From Brugia malayi (taxonomy: Eukaryota; Nematoda; Chromadorea; Rhabditida; Onchocercidae), in the NCBI RefSeq assembly GCF_000002995.4, contig NW_025062479.1, positions 5,945,221-6,009,220 on the forward strand: a stretch of DNA of 64,000 nt, in the 5' to 3' direction. Position numbers and translations under genes: made by a program. The notes beneath the pieces were generated by a model. That model did not search any database. It was not told the origin of the DNA and saw only the letters and a program-made list of their open reading frames with translations. This document shows, piece by piece, positions 1 to 23,093 of the stretch. How positions within the stretch are numbered: position 1 is the first letter of the stretch; the number at the start of each line of letters is the position of its first letter.

Positions 1-3000
1 CTGAACTTTGAGAGTTCCATGTGGTACCACAGATAGTCTTGCATAGATAATCTTAATTTTGTCAGTCTCATAGTGCTTTGATTGGCATAGCTGATTTTCA
101 CTGGATGTTTATTTTTTCAGCCGAGAAGCAACTCTAATTATTTAATTTAACCTTACCACTAGCAGTACGACAGTATCATGGGTAATAAATTATAGATAAT
201 GACACCTATAGGTAATGTTTGGATGTCTTTTCAGTAAATGATTTCGTCACTTGTGCCGTGGGAATCTAATGAATTATAATATTTGAGTAGTTTGTTGTCG
301 TGCTACAATGTGACCTTAAAAATTGCTGTCCTCTCTGGTAAGTTCATTCGTTTTAGATATGCTCTTGATTATCGAAGTTTTGCGTATCAGAAGTGGGAAA
401 AGTAGAGCTAACAAGAATAGATAGGAAATAAGAGGAATATAAAACGCATGAACTTCTGAGGGTCATCTTTGGACATCTTCTGTTGGCTATACATTGATAG
501 TGACCGTTAAAGAAGCTTGTTAACCCCCAAAATAGAGCTCACGACCTTCATTTACCTCCTTTCTCCTGGAGAAGAGACCATCTGTTCCACAGTTGTGTTC
601 TCCTCCTGTTGTGTTCCGATTCTCATTCTTTAGAGTTGCAGCAGACTTCTGTATATATATGCGCCCGTCCTTAGCATCACTTCCCTAATTGCCACTAAAT
701 ATCTTATCCTCTTTCGTTTCCTTGTTCGATTACAGCCCTTTGTATCTGCTATTGACCGTGGGATTATACAGATGAGCACCTGTATTGTTGCTCAAACATC
801 CTCCCCTTTCACCCCGCCCATAACCTCGAAGATTTACCTCTAATGTTTTTCCAATCGGTTTCATTTACTTCATCTTATGTAGCACTTTTAAGAAATCGAC
901 TGCAAGTGGTGTATACAGATCGGTCCTTACAAAAATATCATTTCCCAATTGAATCATTCAATTTCAAAAAAAAGAAATGAAACAACTGACAGTCCGAAAA
1001 CTTCTGTGGAAATATATATATTGCATTCTCATTATGCTCGGTAGCACTATGTGATGAGAACCACTGTTTATTCTCGCTCTATAGCGTTAAAGTCCCATGC
1101 GTTTTACAATATTCTGCATGTTTGAAGACCATACGTGTAAACTAGAAAGAGATTTGGCATCATGGATCGCTTTTCAGTGTCACGGGATATTTGTAATGGA
1201 GAATGGAGAAAGTTAAGGCTTGTGATGATTATCCTTTATCGCAGTTCATGTACGGTATACTTTGAAAATGAGTAGTACTTCTAAATGAAATATGATATGT
1301 ATAGTTTGAATCACGCTAAATCACTAGTACGGGAACGGTAAAGCCAGAAATTAGTTGTCGACCCGTCAATAAAGCTGGGAAGGGTTCTGCAGTAGGTATA
1401 GGAAATATTTTGGAAGGAGGATAAGGCTGCTGTTGAAGGATGATTTGAAGCATAGTAATAGCATTCAATTGGGGAGGAAGGAGGAAGAAACGAAGGCAGC
1501 AGGACAGATGGGTTCAAACTAATCCATTTTGGCTGGCCTGTCTCTGGCGCTACTATACCTCATCACTCTTATCCAATTACTTAATGTCTCAATCGTCCTG
1601 TTCGGTCTGCTGGAGCGCCTTACCTTCTACTCCACCTATCGTTAAATCATCACCTCCCACTCATCTCCCTTATCGTTTCATCCTTTTTGCTGCTTCATCA
1701 AAACGAGGCATTTCCGTCACGTCCATGTTCTTGAGGCTGTAATTCTATCTGTGCACTGCATACTTCTTTTTTCTTTACATACGTATTTAACTGTCATAAA
1801 GCTAAGACCCTCTGTTTAATCTTAACTTGTAATAGACGCTTTATAAAATAACCGGTTTGTACACTTAAGGAAAGCCTTTCGAGGTACTGTTTGTTCCAGT
1901 TCATCAGCCGGATTATTCCAATCGATAATAAAGGAACCATTTAAAAAAATCAGAAAAATTAGTTCTGTCATCACGGATCGACTTTGATAAAGCGAGAATA
2001 TTCTGCAACAATGTCTTTCTATTCTAACGATTTCTTCTAGATAAAGTGCTGCATAATCCAATTTGAATAAGCGTTTGGCATTAGCACGTTTCGGTTTTTC
2101 AATTGATACGAGGAAGGTGCTTATAAAATAACATTTTCTTCTTGTCTTATTAAGCTGTGCATCCTCAGTGCTAAATCTAGGGGACTGAAACACTAGTGTT
2201 GTATTCGTTTACTATTCCCTGGTATTTGCTTTCAACTGCCAATGTAATAAACATTTTCCATTGCTATTTATTTCACTATTTTTTTATTTCTACTGATTAT
2301 GAGCTTTTAGTCCATATTTAGCAAAACGAAATCTGAACATGTAATTATCCCGTTCCACGGAAGGCAAATGCTTACTGAACTTAACTGGTCGCAATTAAAG
2401 ATGTAAATCACTACAACTTACCTCTTTCCCAGCTTTGGTAACTATAACCCAAACTATAAGCCACCACTTGCTCAGCATTATAAAACTTTCTCTTAACTTT
2501 CTCTTATAAAACTTTCTCTTATTGGTTTTTAAATGAACTGTAAATTTAATTTCCAGGCCTGTAATGGTTTCCAAAGAATCACTCCGGATAACAACTCTTT
2601 TGATTGTAATGTAGTTGCAGGTCATGCACATCCATGCGTAGACCTTTTGAAAGAAGTTTGGCGAACTACTCGGTGTATGTCAAACTGCTCTGTTCATTCT
2701 ACTCGTTGATTAGTTTAGGTTATTAAAGAGACGTTCCGCTGCCGTCACTTCTCCTAGAGTTTTCAAGATACATATACTGCCACACTTCCGCACTGATCAA
2801 TTAGTGCTGCTTGTACACTCTCTATAAAGGAACAGTTGTGTGGAATCTTGATCACTAATAAATATAATGATGTTAAAGAATTAGTCAGTCACTTAGTTGA
2901 ATGGTCTTTCGGTAGTTGAATTAGTCAGTAAGTTGTTGTAGATTGGATGATGGGTCATTCGGTATATTTATAAAAGTAATACGCAATAGAGGGATATACT

Positions 3001-4431
3001 GGAACTATAAACCGAATAGGGCAATCAGTGGTAAGTACTTTTATAGATTCCTTCAGGCGATGACGCTATATCCTTTCAGCCTTAGATCTCAATAACACAC
3101 ATACCAAACTTTCGATAAAACAAAGTTATAGCTGTTCCAGCGCATTACTTTTCCTTTCCTTCACTAAACGCTTTTGCATTTCCGGGTCACGTGATGAAAA
3201 CCTTTTCTTTCAAGCTTCGGAACAGCTTCTGCAAAATATTGCACTGCATTCATTCTTATCCTCGTATTTTTTTTTACACTTTTTTTCTTAAAATGACTTT
3301 AACTATCCTCACTACCATACCACCATTATTCATCTCTATCAGCATCTAAAATAATATCAGATACTTTTTTTTTTGTTGTTTTGAACACTACCGATGCTTA
3401 TGGTTATTACAGTTCATCAGGTAAATTACACGAGTGCAATCAATTGCTCGAATTTTGCATTCATTTGGTGAAATTATATTGCAGTAGCAAAGAGACGAAG
3501 TGAGTATTTTGTTCACCTATATCTTTAACAGTATGTCGGGATAGTTACGGGATTGTGGAGATCAATTTCTCAGGTGCTGTTGAAATAAGATCATGTTTGA
3601 CAGTTGTTTTCTCAATCCACTACATCCTTTGTGCGACTAATTTTTCGAAACATTATAAACAGAACACCTGTGTATGTTTGTGTAGATGCTTCCTGCTTCC
3701 CTTTCATTCCTAATGAAAATACTTATTAACGTCGCAGCTTACTTGTTTGCTTTCCAACTTCTCTCTCTCTCATACGCTTCCTCATTTTAGATGTTATTTC
3801 AGTGCTAGATTCATCAAAGTTACAGAAGACGCTGAATTCAACTGTTGACGCGAGTTCCATGTTGCACGTCTGGTACGTGTTTTTAAATTACTTAGAAAAT
3901 GAACTGCTAGGAAAATTTTTCTAACATTTGAAAAAAACAGATAAACTGAGGTAGATATTATTGTACTTAACAATGATTTGGTTTGCTTGAATGGAGCTAG
4001 AGAATGCATATGCATTTTTTGTCTTCCATGCCAAAAAAATGGACAAAACCGGATTGTTTGGAATTGTTTGATATTGTGAGTCAGTGACAGGAGATGTGTA
4101 CATAAAGAATCTGACAGTCTTTTTAGAATCACAGTATTAATGTCAGATATCTTTTTAAATCAGTGCTTATCATTTTTCAATATCCACTGTAATTAAATGA
4201 TCAGTTTGCTAAATCAGACAGTCGCTGAGGAATAATCATTTTGAGTATGCATGTTTTTTTCATTGTCGAACTGATCGTTTATTGTGTACTTCGACCGATT
4301 TCTTATATGATTCACATTTTTGTACATTATGTAAGTTTAACTAATTACAGTATTGTATCTATGGTATGTGATCGTAGAAGACGAACTGCGGAAGTGCTAG
4401 AATCATTAGTTGCATAAAAAGCAATAGGAAG
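1..4431. other. intergenic, no gene seen (upstream of zag-1)
   Basis: I see no open frame here with convincing protein character. Those present are short and low in complexity. A 26-base unit is partly repeated in tandem at 2478-2522. The stretch before 4432 is presumably the promoter and 5' leader region of the downstream ZEB-type gene. I could not identify a TATA box or a spliced-leader acceptor with confidence. Confidence 0.6.
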
Positions 4432-13289
<8,858 letters not shown>

Positions 13290-13966
13290 TGGATTTGATC
13301 TAATGAACTTATACACATTTAGTGCAGGAGTACATGGCTCACTTTCAATTTTGTGGTGAGATTTTAAGATCTTATGGAACTTGATAGCTTTTTCAATGAT
13401 TTTTATCTACAATTTTTCATGAAAAATGAATCTTTTTGGAAATTACAGTATTTTTTAAATTTGTAAGTTGTGATTTGCATGAGCTATGAAGCTGTTAATT
13501 AATATACGGTGCTAGAAATATAGAATTGTTGTCCTTGTTTCGCTTAGTTCTGTTGTACTTTTGGGTACAAAGTCACTTACTGTTTAAGTCTAGTACCAAT
13601 TTTCATTGATGACTTGCATCCTTCATTTAGAGATTTCTAATTAAAATTCGATTTTAATTTGAAGAATTGTATGTCCTCTACCTTTTTAATTGTCAAAGAT
13701 GTCAAAACCTGTTTAGGGCTCTTTGGCTTGAAATAGGGAGATTTTGTTTGTGTGGAAGCGAAATGTCCATTGCAATTTGATTTAAACTACTCGATAAATG
13801 TAGATTTATTATGCTTCCAATTGTCATAATCTTCAGTAACACAACAGTGATTTGTATCAGTGATCCAAAAGTAACCATTTCTTGTCGTTGTCGTTGTGCA
13901 ATTATTGCTTTTTGGTCATGATGCTTCGATCTCCACCACCGGTGCTTCGATGTAAAAAAAGATTTT

Positions 13967-14004
<38 letters not shown>

Positions 14005-17000
14005 TGCAGTCCTTACATACCTCACGTGATTATTTGATAAGAAAAACATAGATGCGTATTTAAAATCACTTCAATTGTTGAATAATTCCGTTGATGAATT
14101 TCTGGTTAATGGTCTAAAAAAACTCAAAATGATGGCGAGAATCCGGAGTAAACTTGTTTTTTTTGATATACAACAGTTTCATTAACGTTCAGTCTATAAA
14201 AAGCGATATCCTAATTTGTTTGCTTCTGAATTGCTTCCCAACTCATTTATTGAGGGATATTTTTTGACATTTAACTAGTAACAATTTGGTTTTTCGTTTT
14301 CTAGTCTGACAGTTTCTGTCAACTTTTCTTAAGACTTATGTTTCCTAAATTTCACTTGCTTGTCAAGTTGTTTTGTTTCAATATGCAATGTTTGAACTAC
14401 CACCATCTTTTTTTAGTATATCCATTAGACTGGTGGATGATTGAAATTTCCTAATTACTTTTGAGTGAAGTGGAGCTTCATTAACGTTTAGTTAAGTCTT
14501 CCCGTATTGGCTGTTGAGATGGGAACGTTTCAATTTTTGCTGTTCTGATCATGCTAGGCTTTAATGTGTTTTTTGCTAAAGTAAAGTTTGAGTAGATGGT
14601 ATGGTGATGAATTAAGCACTTGTTACAGAACGTTTTGTTTCTCGTGCATAGTGTGAGATAGATAGATAGTACATGGTTTTACTTGAAGTTTCAAGATTCA
14701 AAATAAGCGTTAGATCCGGAAATGGATTAACAAAGATGACATAAGTGTTCATACGGTTTAAGTACCTTCAAGTTTTCCTTTACAGCGTTTTGAGTATACA
14801 ATTTGCAAAATTAATAATTGCAATTTCGTGATATCAGCATTAATAATACAGCTGGTTTTAAAAGCATTGTGGGAACAATCATTGAGATGTATAGCAAAAT
14901 TCAGCAAGTATTAAGCATTTCTTTGATGTCGTTCATAGGAAGTCACTCACTCGGATCGGACATTAAGCTCGAGTCCCACTCTGGATTTAGCAGATTAACG
15001 CACCACAGTTATGAAGTGCGTTAATCTAGACCGAATTATAATTTTTTGTCGTTGTAGCCAAGTGAAAAATTCAGTGGGCAATGTCTACACCAGCTTCTCT
15101 GCAAAGTTCTAGAATTTTTCAAAAGACTTTGTAACAAATTGCATTGGATTTGCTCCTATTTGTGGGATCCAATTCATTAGTAACTTATATACACCCTAAA
15201 TGCGAGTTTATGGATGTGGCGGCGTATGTATTTGCGGCTATCCGGTTTTGTAATTTTGATAACTCGTCCCCTGTTTGTGACATAAATTTTGGGAGGACAA
15301 AGTTTCGCAGATGTTGAATTAAGCGAGAGCAAATTGCAGAAAACTATTTAGCCTGAATAACTTAAAACTTGTACTGGAACACTTTTTAAATCCACAATTC
15401 GTGGTTGTTTTATTCCGAGTAAAAAATCTTCAGCAGGTAAGGTTTGATCGACTACGGAAATTGCTGAAATGAATTTTCATTGCTTTCTGATCGGTAGCAG
15501 TGCAGAATTCCAACCTGAGTGCTGAATAGAACCGATAAAATTCATGGAATCTTCCCTTAATGAATTTGCCTTAATCGATAGAGGCAAGGGTAAGGTAGAT
15601 CTGTCTCCTTTAAATTCGTTATTACACGACGCTTGGTGAAGGACTTGTGTGTGTTTGCACAACAAAGATCATCTTGAGTTCTCACCTTGGTTGGCTAAAT
15701 GAATAAATAAATGACCCTACAGTAGAATATTAAAGGGATCAAGAACAAGGGAGAAGAAAAGGGGATCTACCGTGCTAATGAGCTACATGAGTTTCCTGAA
15801 GGATAAAAGTGAGGGTAGTGTTGCTGATAAAGGGAGAGAAAGGAAGGTTTCCTTAATGAGCCGCCATTCTTGTTGTAAATCATCCATTTGAAGAGCTCTC
15901 TTTCGACCTTGACATATGGTCAATAAAATTAACATAGCTGTTTTAACCTCTTTCTCGACGTACTTGGCCTTATGTGCTCTTTAAAATAAGTCAAACTAAA
16001 TTTATGCAAATTAAACCTACGCTGCGGGGATCTGGTCATTCAATTACACATCGAAATACAGACCGCAAATAATGATAAATCAGCACTAATTGGTAACTCA
16101 TTACAGTGAACTTTGAAGCATTCAAAAAATTTGGGAAAAAAGGAAACATGATTTTGTGTCTAAGATAAATTGTGTGGTTCCTTACTATAAACCATTTTGA
16201 TTACTTTAGTTTTGATTGACAACAAATATGCAACTTGACGAAAGTAGTGTTGTTTGTCATTAGCAACAGATATGCAACTTGGAAGAACTAATTGCAACGC
16301 AAAAGTATGCAATGTCATCACTATACGTCTTCTTGATCTTACTGGAACAAAGCTTTTCAATAACATCTAGGCTACCAAAACACAGCAAATATCTACATAA
16401 AGTGGCCAAGCAGCACTAGAATGATGGCATACTTTCCAAAAACTTCAGTATTTAAAATGCACATACATATACACTTACGCTCACTCCCACCTTCAGTGAC
16501 CACTTAAAATAGCTGGCTATTACAAAAACTAAACTTTCTTTAATTAAAAAAATTTCTTTAGCACATTAAACATCTGAAAATTCACCAACATGTTCACTGT
16601 TTGTTTTGTCAACAGCAGTAAATTCTAATTTTCTCCAACAAATCCAATTTACATAATATCGGAAATTATATATCAAATTGGCTATAATTCAGTAATCAAA
16701 TATCCTCAGGTAACAATTATTTCCTGAAACACAGACTGGAATTGAATGGCTGCCTTCTACAATAAATTTTTTCAAATTTAAGTGACGATATTGCGAACGG
16801 AGCATCTAAATAATGTCCTATTAATCTAGAGAAAAAAAAAATCTGATCTTGAGCCATCAAACGTCCAGAGCGGCCGTACGGTATATTCACAATTTTTAAG
16901 ATATCCTGAAAATCCAAGGAGTGAAAAAAAAGTGCAGAAAAAATGAACTCAATTAACATAAGTAATAGATACAATGTATAATCAAAAAAAGCTACGTACC

Positions 17001-18796
17001 TTGATGTGCCTTGGAATTACCTGAAAAAGTTTAATTCACAACTAATCAAAAACAGTGATTTTTCAACCACATGCTGACACTTTTTTTTTAATTCGAAAAG
17101 AAAAAAAAAACTGAATAACTCAAAAAATGTCAATACTATTTCTTTCCTATTAAGAAGTGATCAGTAAATGAAGTGGAACACGTGAGATACTAAATATGAA
17201 TAGTAAACAAATGACTAGAAACAAAGGCAATAAATATTTCATTACATACTTATGGCATAAGCAACGCTATACAAAAACTGTATTTTGACAACCACAGATC
17301 ACAATGAGTTTACAGAGCCTTTGCTTTTAATAAGGAAAAATAATGAAGGGTACTTCAGATTCCGAAATACTGGACTTCAATCAAACTACTACTTCAAAGT
17401 TATTTGATATTAACTATATTATAATTATCATTACCTGTTGTATGTATGCTTCAGTTTCCAACTAAAAAACTGTAGCACACCTGCAGTCAATGGAAAGAGA
17501 AAATGGCACCTTCATTGTTTTTTTTTTTTTGAAACAATACCTCTCCTCAGTGTTATTCGCCAATTTCCTTCCCTACCATCATCATCGAAACATTCCAAGC
17601 CTACAAGTTCGCAACAAAGCAAGTCTACTAAATGACATCACTGAGATTCGGATAAATACTACGGTCAAATACAAAAATGAAGTGATCAAAGCAAAGGCAA
17701 TGTATGTATGTATGCATCAGTATGTCGGCTTCGTATTTAAATACAATGATTTAAAATGAAAATTTTTAACCTACAGCTCTTTCAGTGTTAATACAAAGCC
17801 GATCACAAGCTTATTTAGTACTACTAATAATATGTTTGCAGCAAACTTTAATCATCACACTTTTCTAAACTGGCCAAAAAGATTGTTCAGTCTTCAGTGA
17901 ATTTTTCTGATTTTTTCAAAAACATTAAGCATAATTCCACCTATATTTTTACCGCAAAGATGCATCAAAACTTGTATTCGATAGCAAACTCAAAACTTTT
18001 TATGAAATTCACAAAAATTCTGAACATTTTTTGGTTCACCAATACATAGCTCTTTTGCAATACAGTCCATGATTAAAAAACACATGAAATGAGTGAGGTA
18101 ACATTATACAACGCTGATGACTAAGAGGTCGATGAAAAAGCATTTACACGACAAACGAATTTTGAACTACATTTTAGATTCACTTGAAGTCAACCTCTCT
18201 CAATCGATTTTCAATTCAAGCAATTGAAAAAAATCCATTAAGCAGTGAAAATTTTTTGTGATAGAAGAATAAAAAGATAACGAGTTAAAAAGTTTGCGCG
18301 ACCTTAAAAGGTAATGATTAGAGGTGTCGACGTTTGAAAGCGTGTCTACAGTACTAAATACCAAGCTGCTGAAGCATATACAATAGCAAACAAATCAATA
18401 AAATGCAAAATTCTGGGAAACTGACAAGAAAGAGGGCAGTGGAATGCTGTGTAGATTATATAAGAAGGTTAAAACGCTTGCGGTCTATTCATATCAAAAT
18501 GATATTTTAAATTCAAAAGAAGTACATATGTGCAGATTTAAAATGAGAAAACTTTTACTTAAGCCCGAAAAGTCCTATCCAAAAACATGAAAAAGCATTG
18601 GAAATTATCAGCTAACATACGTGGAATGTTGAAATTAAAGGGAGTTTCCACAACGTTTAAAGCTACGTAATAGTGAATATCATAAAAGTAATTGTGGTAC
18701 AAACAATATTTCCTACAAAATCCCAGAGCTAAAATGAAGAAACATGCTTCATTGAAGGATGAGTAAGGAAGCAGTAAAACGATTTGTCTCCTTGAA
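13290..18796. other. intergenic between convergent zag-1 and Wnt genes
   Basis: This holds the 3' ends of both genes and no supported coding sequence. Both open frames near 17438-17759 end in poly-T-derived phenylalanine runs and look like chance. Polyadenylation sites are likely just after 13289 and just before 18797 (the latter on the minus strand), but AATAAA-like sequences are too common here to choose one. Confidence 0.6.
13969..14003. repeat. poly-T tract of 35 bases
   Basis: An uninterrupted run of T, with no target-site duplication or retroposed gene next to it that I can see. It could be a simple-sequence expansion or the remnant poly-A tail of a minus-strand retroposed element. Confidence 0.9.
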
Positions 18797-21700
18797 TTAT
18801 TTACAAATATCCACCTGTGTCTGATTGACACATGTCTGACATACCACTCTGCAACACCACTGAAACTTACATTTGCATTTTGTTTCCGTTTCTTTTGTAT
18901 AACTATTATATCCACGACCGCAACACAGAAAGTCGCAACTTTCGGGACCATGCGAACCTTTTCTGAAACAAAAAAGGAAAAAAAGGTTAAAGAAGGAAAT
19001 ATGAGGAGGAAGATTACATCAAAATATGGCTTTAGAACCATCTTCACACCGAATTAACCAGCGTACTATCAGTCCATCTCTGTTGGATAAGAACATATCC
19101 ATTTCCAACAACTGTATCATACGCCTAACTGGAAGTAATCTTAATACCAATGCTTTAACCACGTTTTGACCTATTTTTTCGTCCAGTAGTCATAACTGTA
19201 CCATTCATTTAGAGAAAAAAGTATGGTCTGTGGAATTTATTTCTACTGAGATATTCGTGCTTTTCTTATCATTGATGGCAAGAACTGATCCGAATTCGAG
19301 TGCAATAAAACTTAATTCTAAAGTAGTTATAGGAAAAAGAACCTGCATATTCGCCCTGTGGTACCCACTGTTCCTTGTGCTCTGTTTTCGATACAATAAT
19401 CAGGACTGTCATCCAGAAAAACAAGTTCAGTTTGTAAAGCACGATTTTTCCGTCCTCCACCTCTCTCTCGATCTCTTTTTCCTGGTTGACTTTTAATTTG
19501 CATATTGCCGCGTGCATTAATCTACAAAATTCTTCTTTTATAGCATTAAATAATTAAACTAAAATATCTCCAATAAAAATAAGGCTATATTTTAAAATCA
19601 TTTATCACTTGAATCCGTCTCGCAGTATGATATTTCCCCAATAAAACAGCTCCCATTTGTCGCATAGTCGGCAACTGCATCCAGCACGTTTTCATGTTAC
19701 AAGAACCACTCACTCCGTGACATTTGCACTTTGGGCGAGTGTTTCGTTTTAGCAACTGAAAATTATCTTATTAAAAAACGAAAAATATGTGATGTTATCT
19801 TAAAAAAAACAAATCTTAAAAATGAGTTTCTACTACGTCTGTGAGTAATGATTTAAATTTGAATAATTTGGACATGTGGATGGCTTGAAAACAAATATTT
19901 TTAGGAGTGGAAAATGAAAGTCATGTGAAAATCCAATTATGAGCGGTTTTAATATAATTTACTAAGTAATTAACCATGAGAGCTTACCCTCCTGCCGACC
20001 TCATTGTTCCACCGGTTCATTAGTGAACGTCCGTGATCAATAGAGCGTTTGGGGAATCCCTCTTCTTTTTCTCGAACATCGATGAAGTCACGACTAAATC
20101 TGTACCCATATTCAATATTATCACCACAACCTCCCCACGTCCACTTCTCATTAACAGTACTAGGCCGTTGTGCCTGACTACAACCACATGACTGCAACAA
20201 ACCGAGACGACATCGGCGACCTATCTCATGCGTTACACCAGCTGACAGAATCGAATATGTATAAGCGGCTTCTCGTGAACCTAAAAATATTCAATTTTGG
20301 GAATATTCCATTTTCAGGAATGATGATAATGATCATCCGACATTTAATCTACTGTTAAATTAATTTATCGTTTGACTGATAAAACTCTAGATGAACTGCC
20401 TTGTCTTCATTATGTTGAGACTCATGCAAAAGAAAAAGTGCACCATACATGCTTTTCACATACATGAAATTTGTCATTTCACCTGGACGGAACAACCGAT
20501 ATGCAACATATCAACTTTACTGTGGACTCAGACTGACTTTACCTACAGCTGTAAAAATTACACTTTTGTATTTGCATTTAAGTTCCAAAAGAAAACGTGC
20601 GTAACTGTCCGTCTGATTTCTGTAACAGCTAACACAGCGACTGCAAATATTCATTTGCCGAGTTCTCTACTTGGAATACAAAACTTGTTGGAATGACCGA
20701 TTTGAAGAGCTAACCAATTTTATGAACTGGACCAAAGTAACTGGAGCCATATGGCGTAGAACAGTTCCATCGTTGGTGACGAAACTGATGTTGACATTCC
20801 TGAAAAAAACTCATGAGGACGAATAAGTATCTTGATAAGTAACTTTAAAAATTGATAGCTATCCTTTAAGAAACTTATATGGAATGACAGTTTAAAGTTT
20901 AAGTTCAAAATGCTAAGGAAAATTTCACACTTTAAAATCTAACGAAAATTCACACTTTTTATAAACACATTAATTTTTAACTTCAAATCAATCGCAGCAC
21001 TATACTGTATTCTATACCTACCTGATCAAATATCTCATTATCATAATAAGAGTGCTAAACTTTATGTACAATTTTCACGTCAAGCAACACTGTTGGTAGT
21101 TATTTATAATTTTCATTGGTGAAAATTGTTTAAGAAGTATATGGTATAAAGACAAAGCAAACACATACAAGAATTTTCTTCTTACCAATGCACCACAATT
21201 TAAAAATAAGCAGAAAAAGAGCACATTAACTTTCCTTCAAATACTTTGCCTTAATTAGTTGATGATCAAATATCTCATTATCATAATGAGAGTTGATCAT
21301 TTCCTCACTTTCGAGAAATTTCTTAAAACAATGAAACTGCATTAAAAACGTTACAGTTTTTATATTGGTGATCCTAGTTCAAATCTTGGTAATTTCAGTT
21401 CTGAATAACATTATTTTATGTTTAATGACATGATATGGCATATGCCGCATAATGCCGATACTCAGTGGTAACATGCACCTAGGTAGTGTTTTCATATAAA
21501 TTAAACGATTAATTTTTTAAATTGATTAACTGCAATTTTTCTTCCCAGTAACATCAAAAGCAAAAAGAAATACCACTCCTACACCAATTTCTAAAATCAC
21601 TGGTTTTGGATCATGTTTAGGGAAATTTGCTCAGGTAAGAAAATTATCACCTTTTGATCCTGAAAATCTTTTTACTCTTATGCCATTCGCGTTTCCTCTT

Positions 21701-23093
21701 TTCTAAAAATGAAAAAAAAAAATAAAAAAATAAAAAATAAATGAAAATTATCCAATAGTGGAACAAATGTGACAAAATTATGAACAACTTTTAAATTAAA
21801 CGAAAAATTTCGGACCGATAATCTAAGGTAGTTTTACATTCTGATTCGCATTTTATATGCAAATAAAACAGTTTTATTCATTTCGACCTTACAAATTCTT
21901 TTTCCTATGAGTTCCTCTCTTTCTATCATGAGTTCCTCTCTTTCTATCATTCTATGTATCTACTTTAATATTCAATGATAAAACAATGCTAATGAATTAT
22001 AATTAAAATCTCTTTCTAGGGAACCAGTTTACTGAATTCAAGAAACAATCAAAGTAATATTCCTCTCTTTGTCCTATCCTTCCCTGCCCCGTGTTTTTCC
22101 CTCCTCTTTTCTTTTATGCTTTTCTTCATGATTTTTGCCCAATGCTCTAAATGCAAAAATGAAGAAAATCAATGAAAGCGGTAATAAATGGAATGCTTCA
22201 GGTAACAGTTCGCTTGTTACTTAATTCGTGATGCCATAAATGGATTAACGAAATTCCCACTGTCCTTCTCTACTATCTAGCAAACACGGTCAAAGGAACT
22301 TTGCCAAACACAGCGGAGAAAGAAAATCTTGTTGATCAGTACCCAAAATCAATACATTAGATCCATCTTTGACCAGATGACTAAATTATTATCATTAAAT
22401 GACCAGTAAATGATAACCACAAACGTGTAATAAAGTTTCCAACATAGTGTTCAATAGCGACATGGTGCTATACCCTCAGTCATTTCATTCTTAAAGAGAC
22501 TGAGTCTATTAACTGGTTTTAGACCGTTTCAGCTATGAATTTCAAATACTATAATCTCTATCTCTTTCTCAAAAGCTCTAGTAACAAACGAGAGCCATGT
22601 TACTTAATCCATCCATGTGTTTATATATCTCCAAAAGACTAAAAAGAGATCCTACCACATTTTCGGATTGGCTTGGAACCTTCATCCTATTATGGCTAAC
22701 TATGCAATAGAAGTTTCTTGACAAAAAATTTATAGTCCTTAACATAATTTATTTTTTGGCTATACCATTACTCTCCAATATTTCAGGAATACGTCTGGGA
22801 AATAATAGTAATAACGGAAACTATTATAGATTCAGTGTTTTCATTAATTTTTATCATATTAACGGTCTCAGTTTTGCTCAACTAAACTATAGAAGTGTTG
22901 TAAAACGAAACGACAAACACAGAAACTAACTGTAATTGCAGCTTTAGCACCAGCACCCACAGCAGGCATGTGATCCCGAAACAGTTCGCATATACGAGCC
23001 TGTCCTGGCGATAAGCCTTGCAAGGTTAAGCAAGTCGGTCGAGCATTACTTCCAGCTAGTAAATTTGCTGTGCTCAGTTGGGCAACTGAAGAC
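18797..23093 (-). CDS. Wnt family secreted signalling ligand (5' exon not found)
   Basis: Secreted, lipid-modified morphogen that acts through Frizzled receptors. Six exons join in frame: 22931-23093, 20715-20799, 19988-20280, 19609-19755, 19343-19521 and 18797-18962, giving at least 343 residues. Wnt hallmarks in order are a [14 protein letters not shown] N-terminal motif, [37 protein letters not shown], the palmitoleoylation loop [10 protein letters not shown] with its serine, [33 protein letters not shown], and the cysteine-rich end CKCKFQWCC to a final CK before the stop. The first coding exon with the signal peptide is missing from my model; the model's first exon begins at a TTATAG acceptor. 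A basic Gly/Arg/Lys-rich linker lies between the serine loop and DDSPDYC. I cannot decide which of the worm Wnt paralogues this is. It is transcribed towards zag-1. Confidence 0.94.
21023..21293. repeat. pair of near-identical 31-base direct repeats in Wnt intron 1
   Basis: The element beginning TGATCAAATATCTCATTATC occurs at 21023-21053 and again at 21263-21293, exactly 240 bases apart, with one apparent mismatch. Both copies are in the first intron of the Wnt model (20800-22930). The second copy is followed by a further TGATCAT. It may be the edge of a small mobile element or a duplicated regulatory site. Confidence 0.7.
21907..21948. repeat. 21-base tandem duplication
   Basis: The unit starting ATGAGTTCCTCTC occurs twice in direct succession (21907-21927 and 21928-21948), identical by eye. 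It lies in Wnt intron 1 and has no coding meaning. Confidence 0.85.

Noticed and set aside
13702..14049. 115-codon minus-strand frame with a lysine run
   Set aside because: The lysine run is the 35-base poly-T tract read in reverse; the rest has no protein character.
18559..19047. 162-codon minus-strand frame, the longest at this end of the Wnt gene
   Set aside because: It is an out-of-frame shadow of the last Wnt exon (18797-18962), which reads CCGRGYN and CKCKFQWCC in the correct frame.
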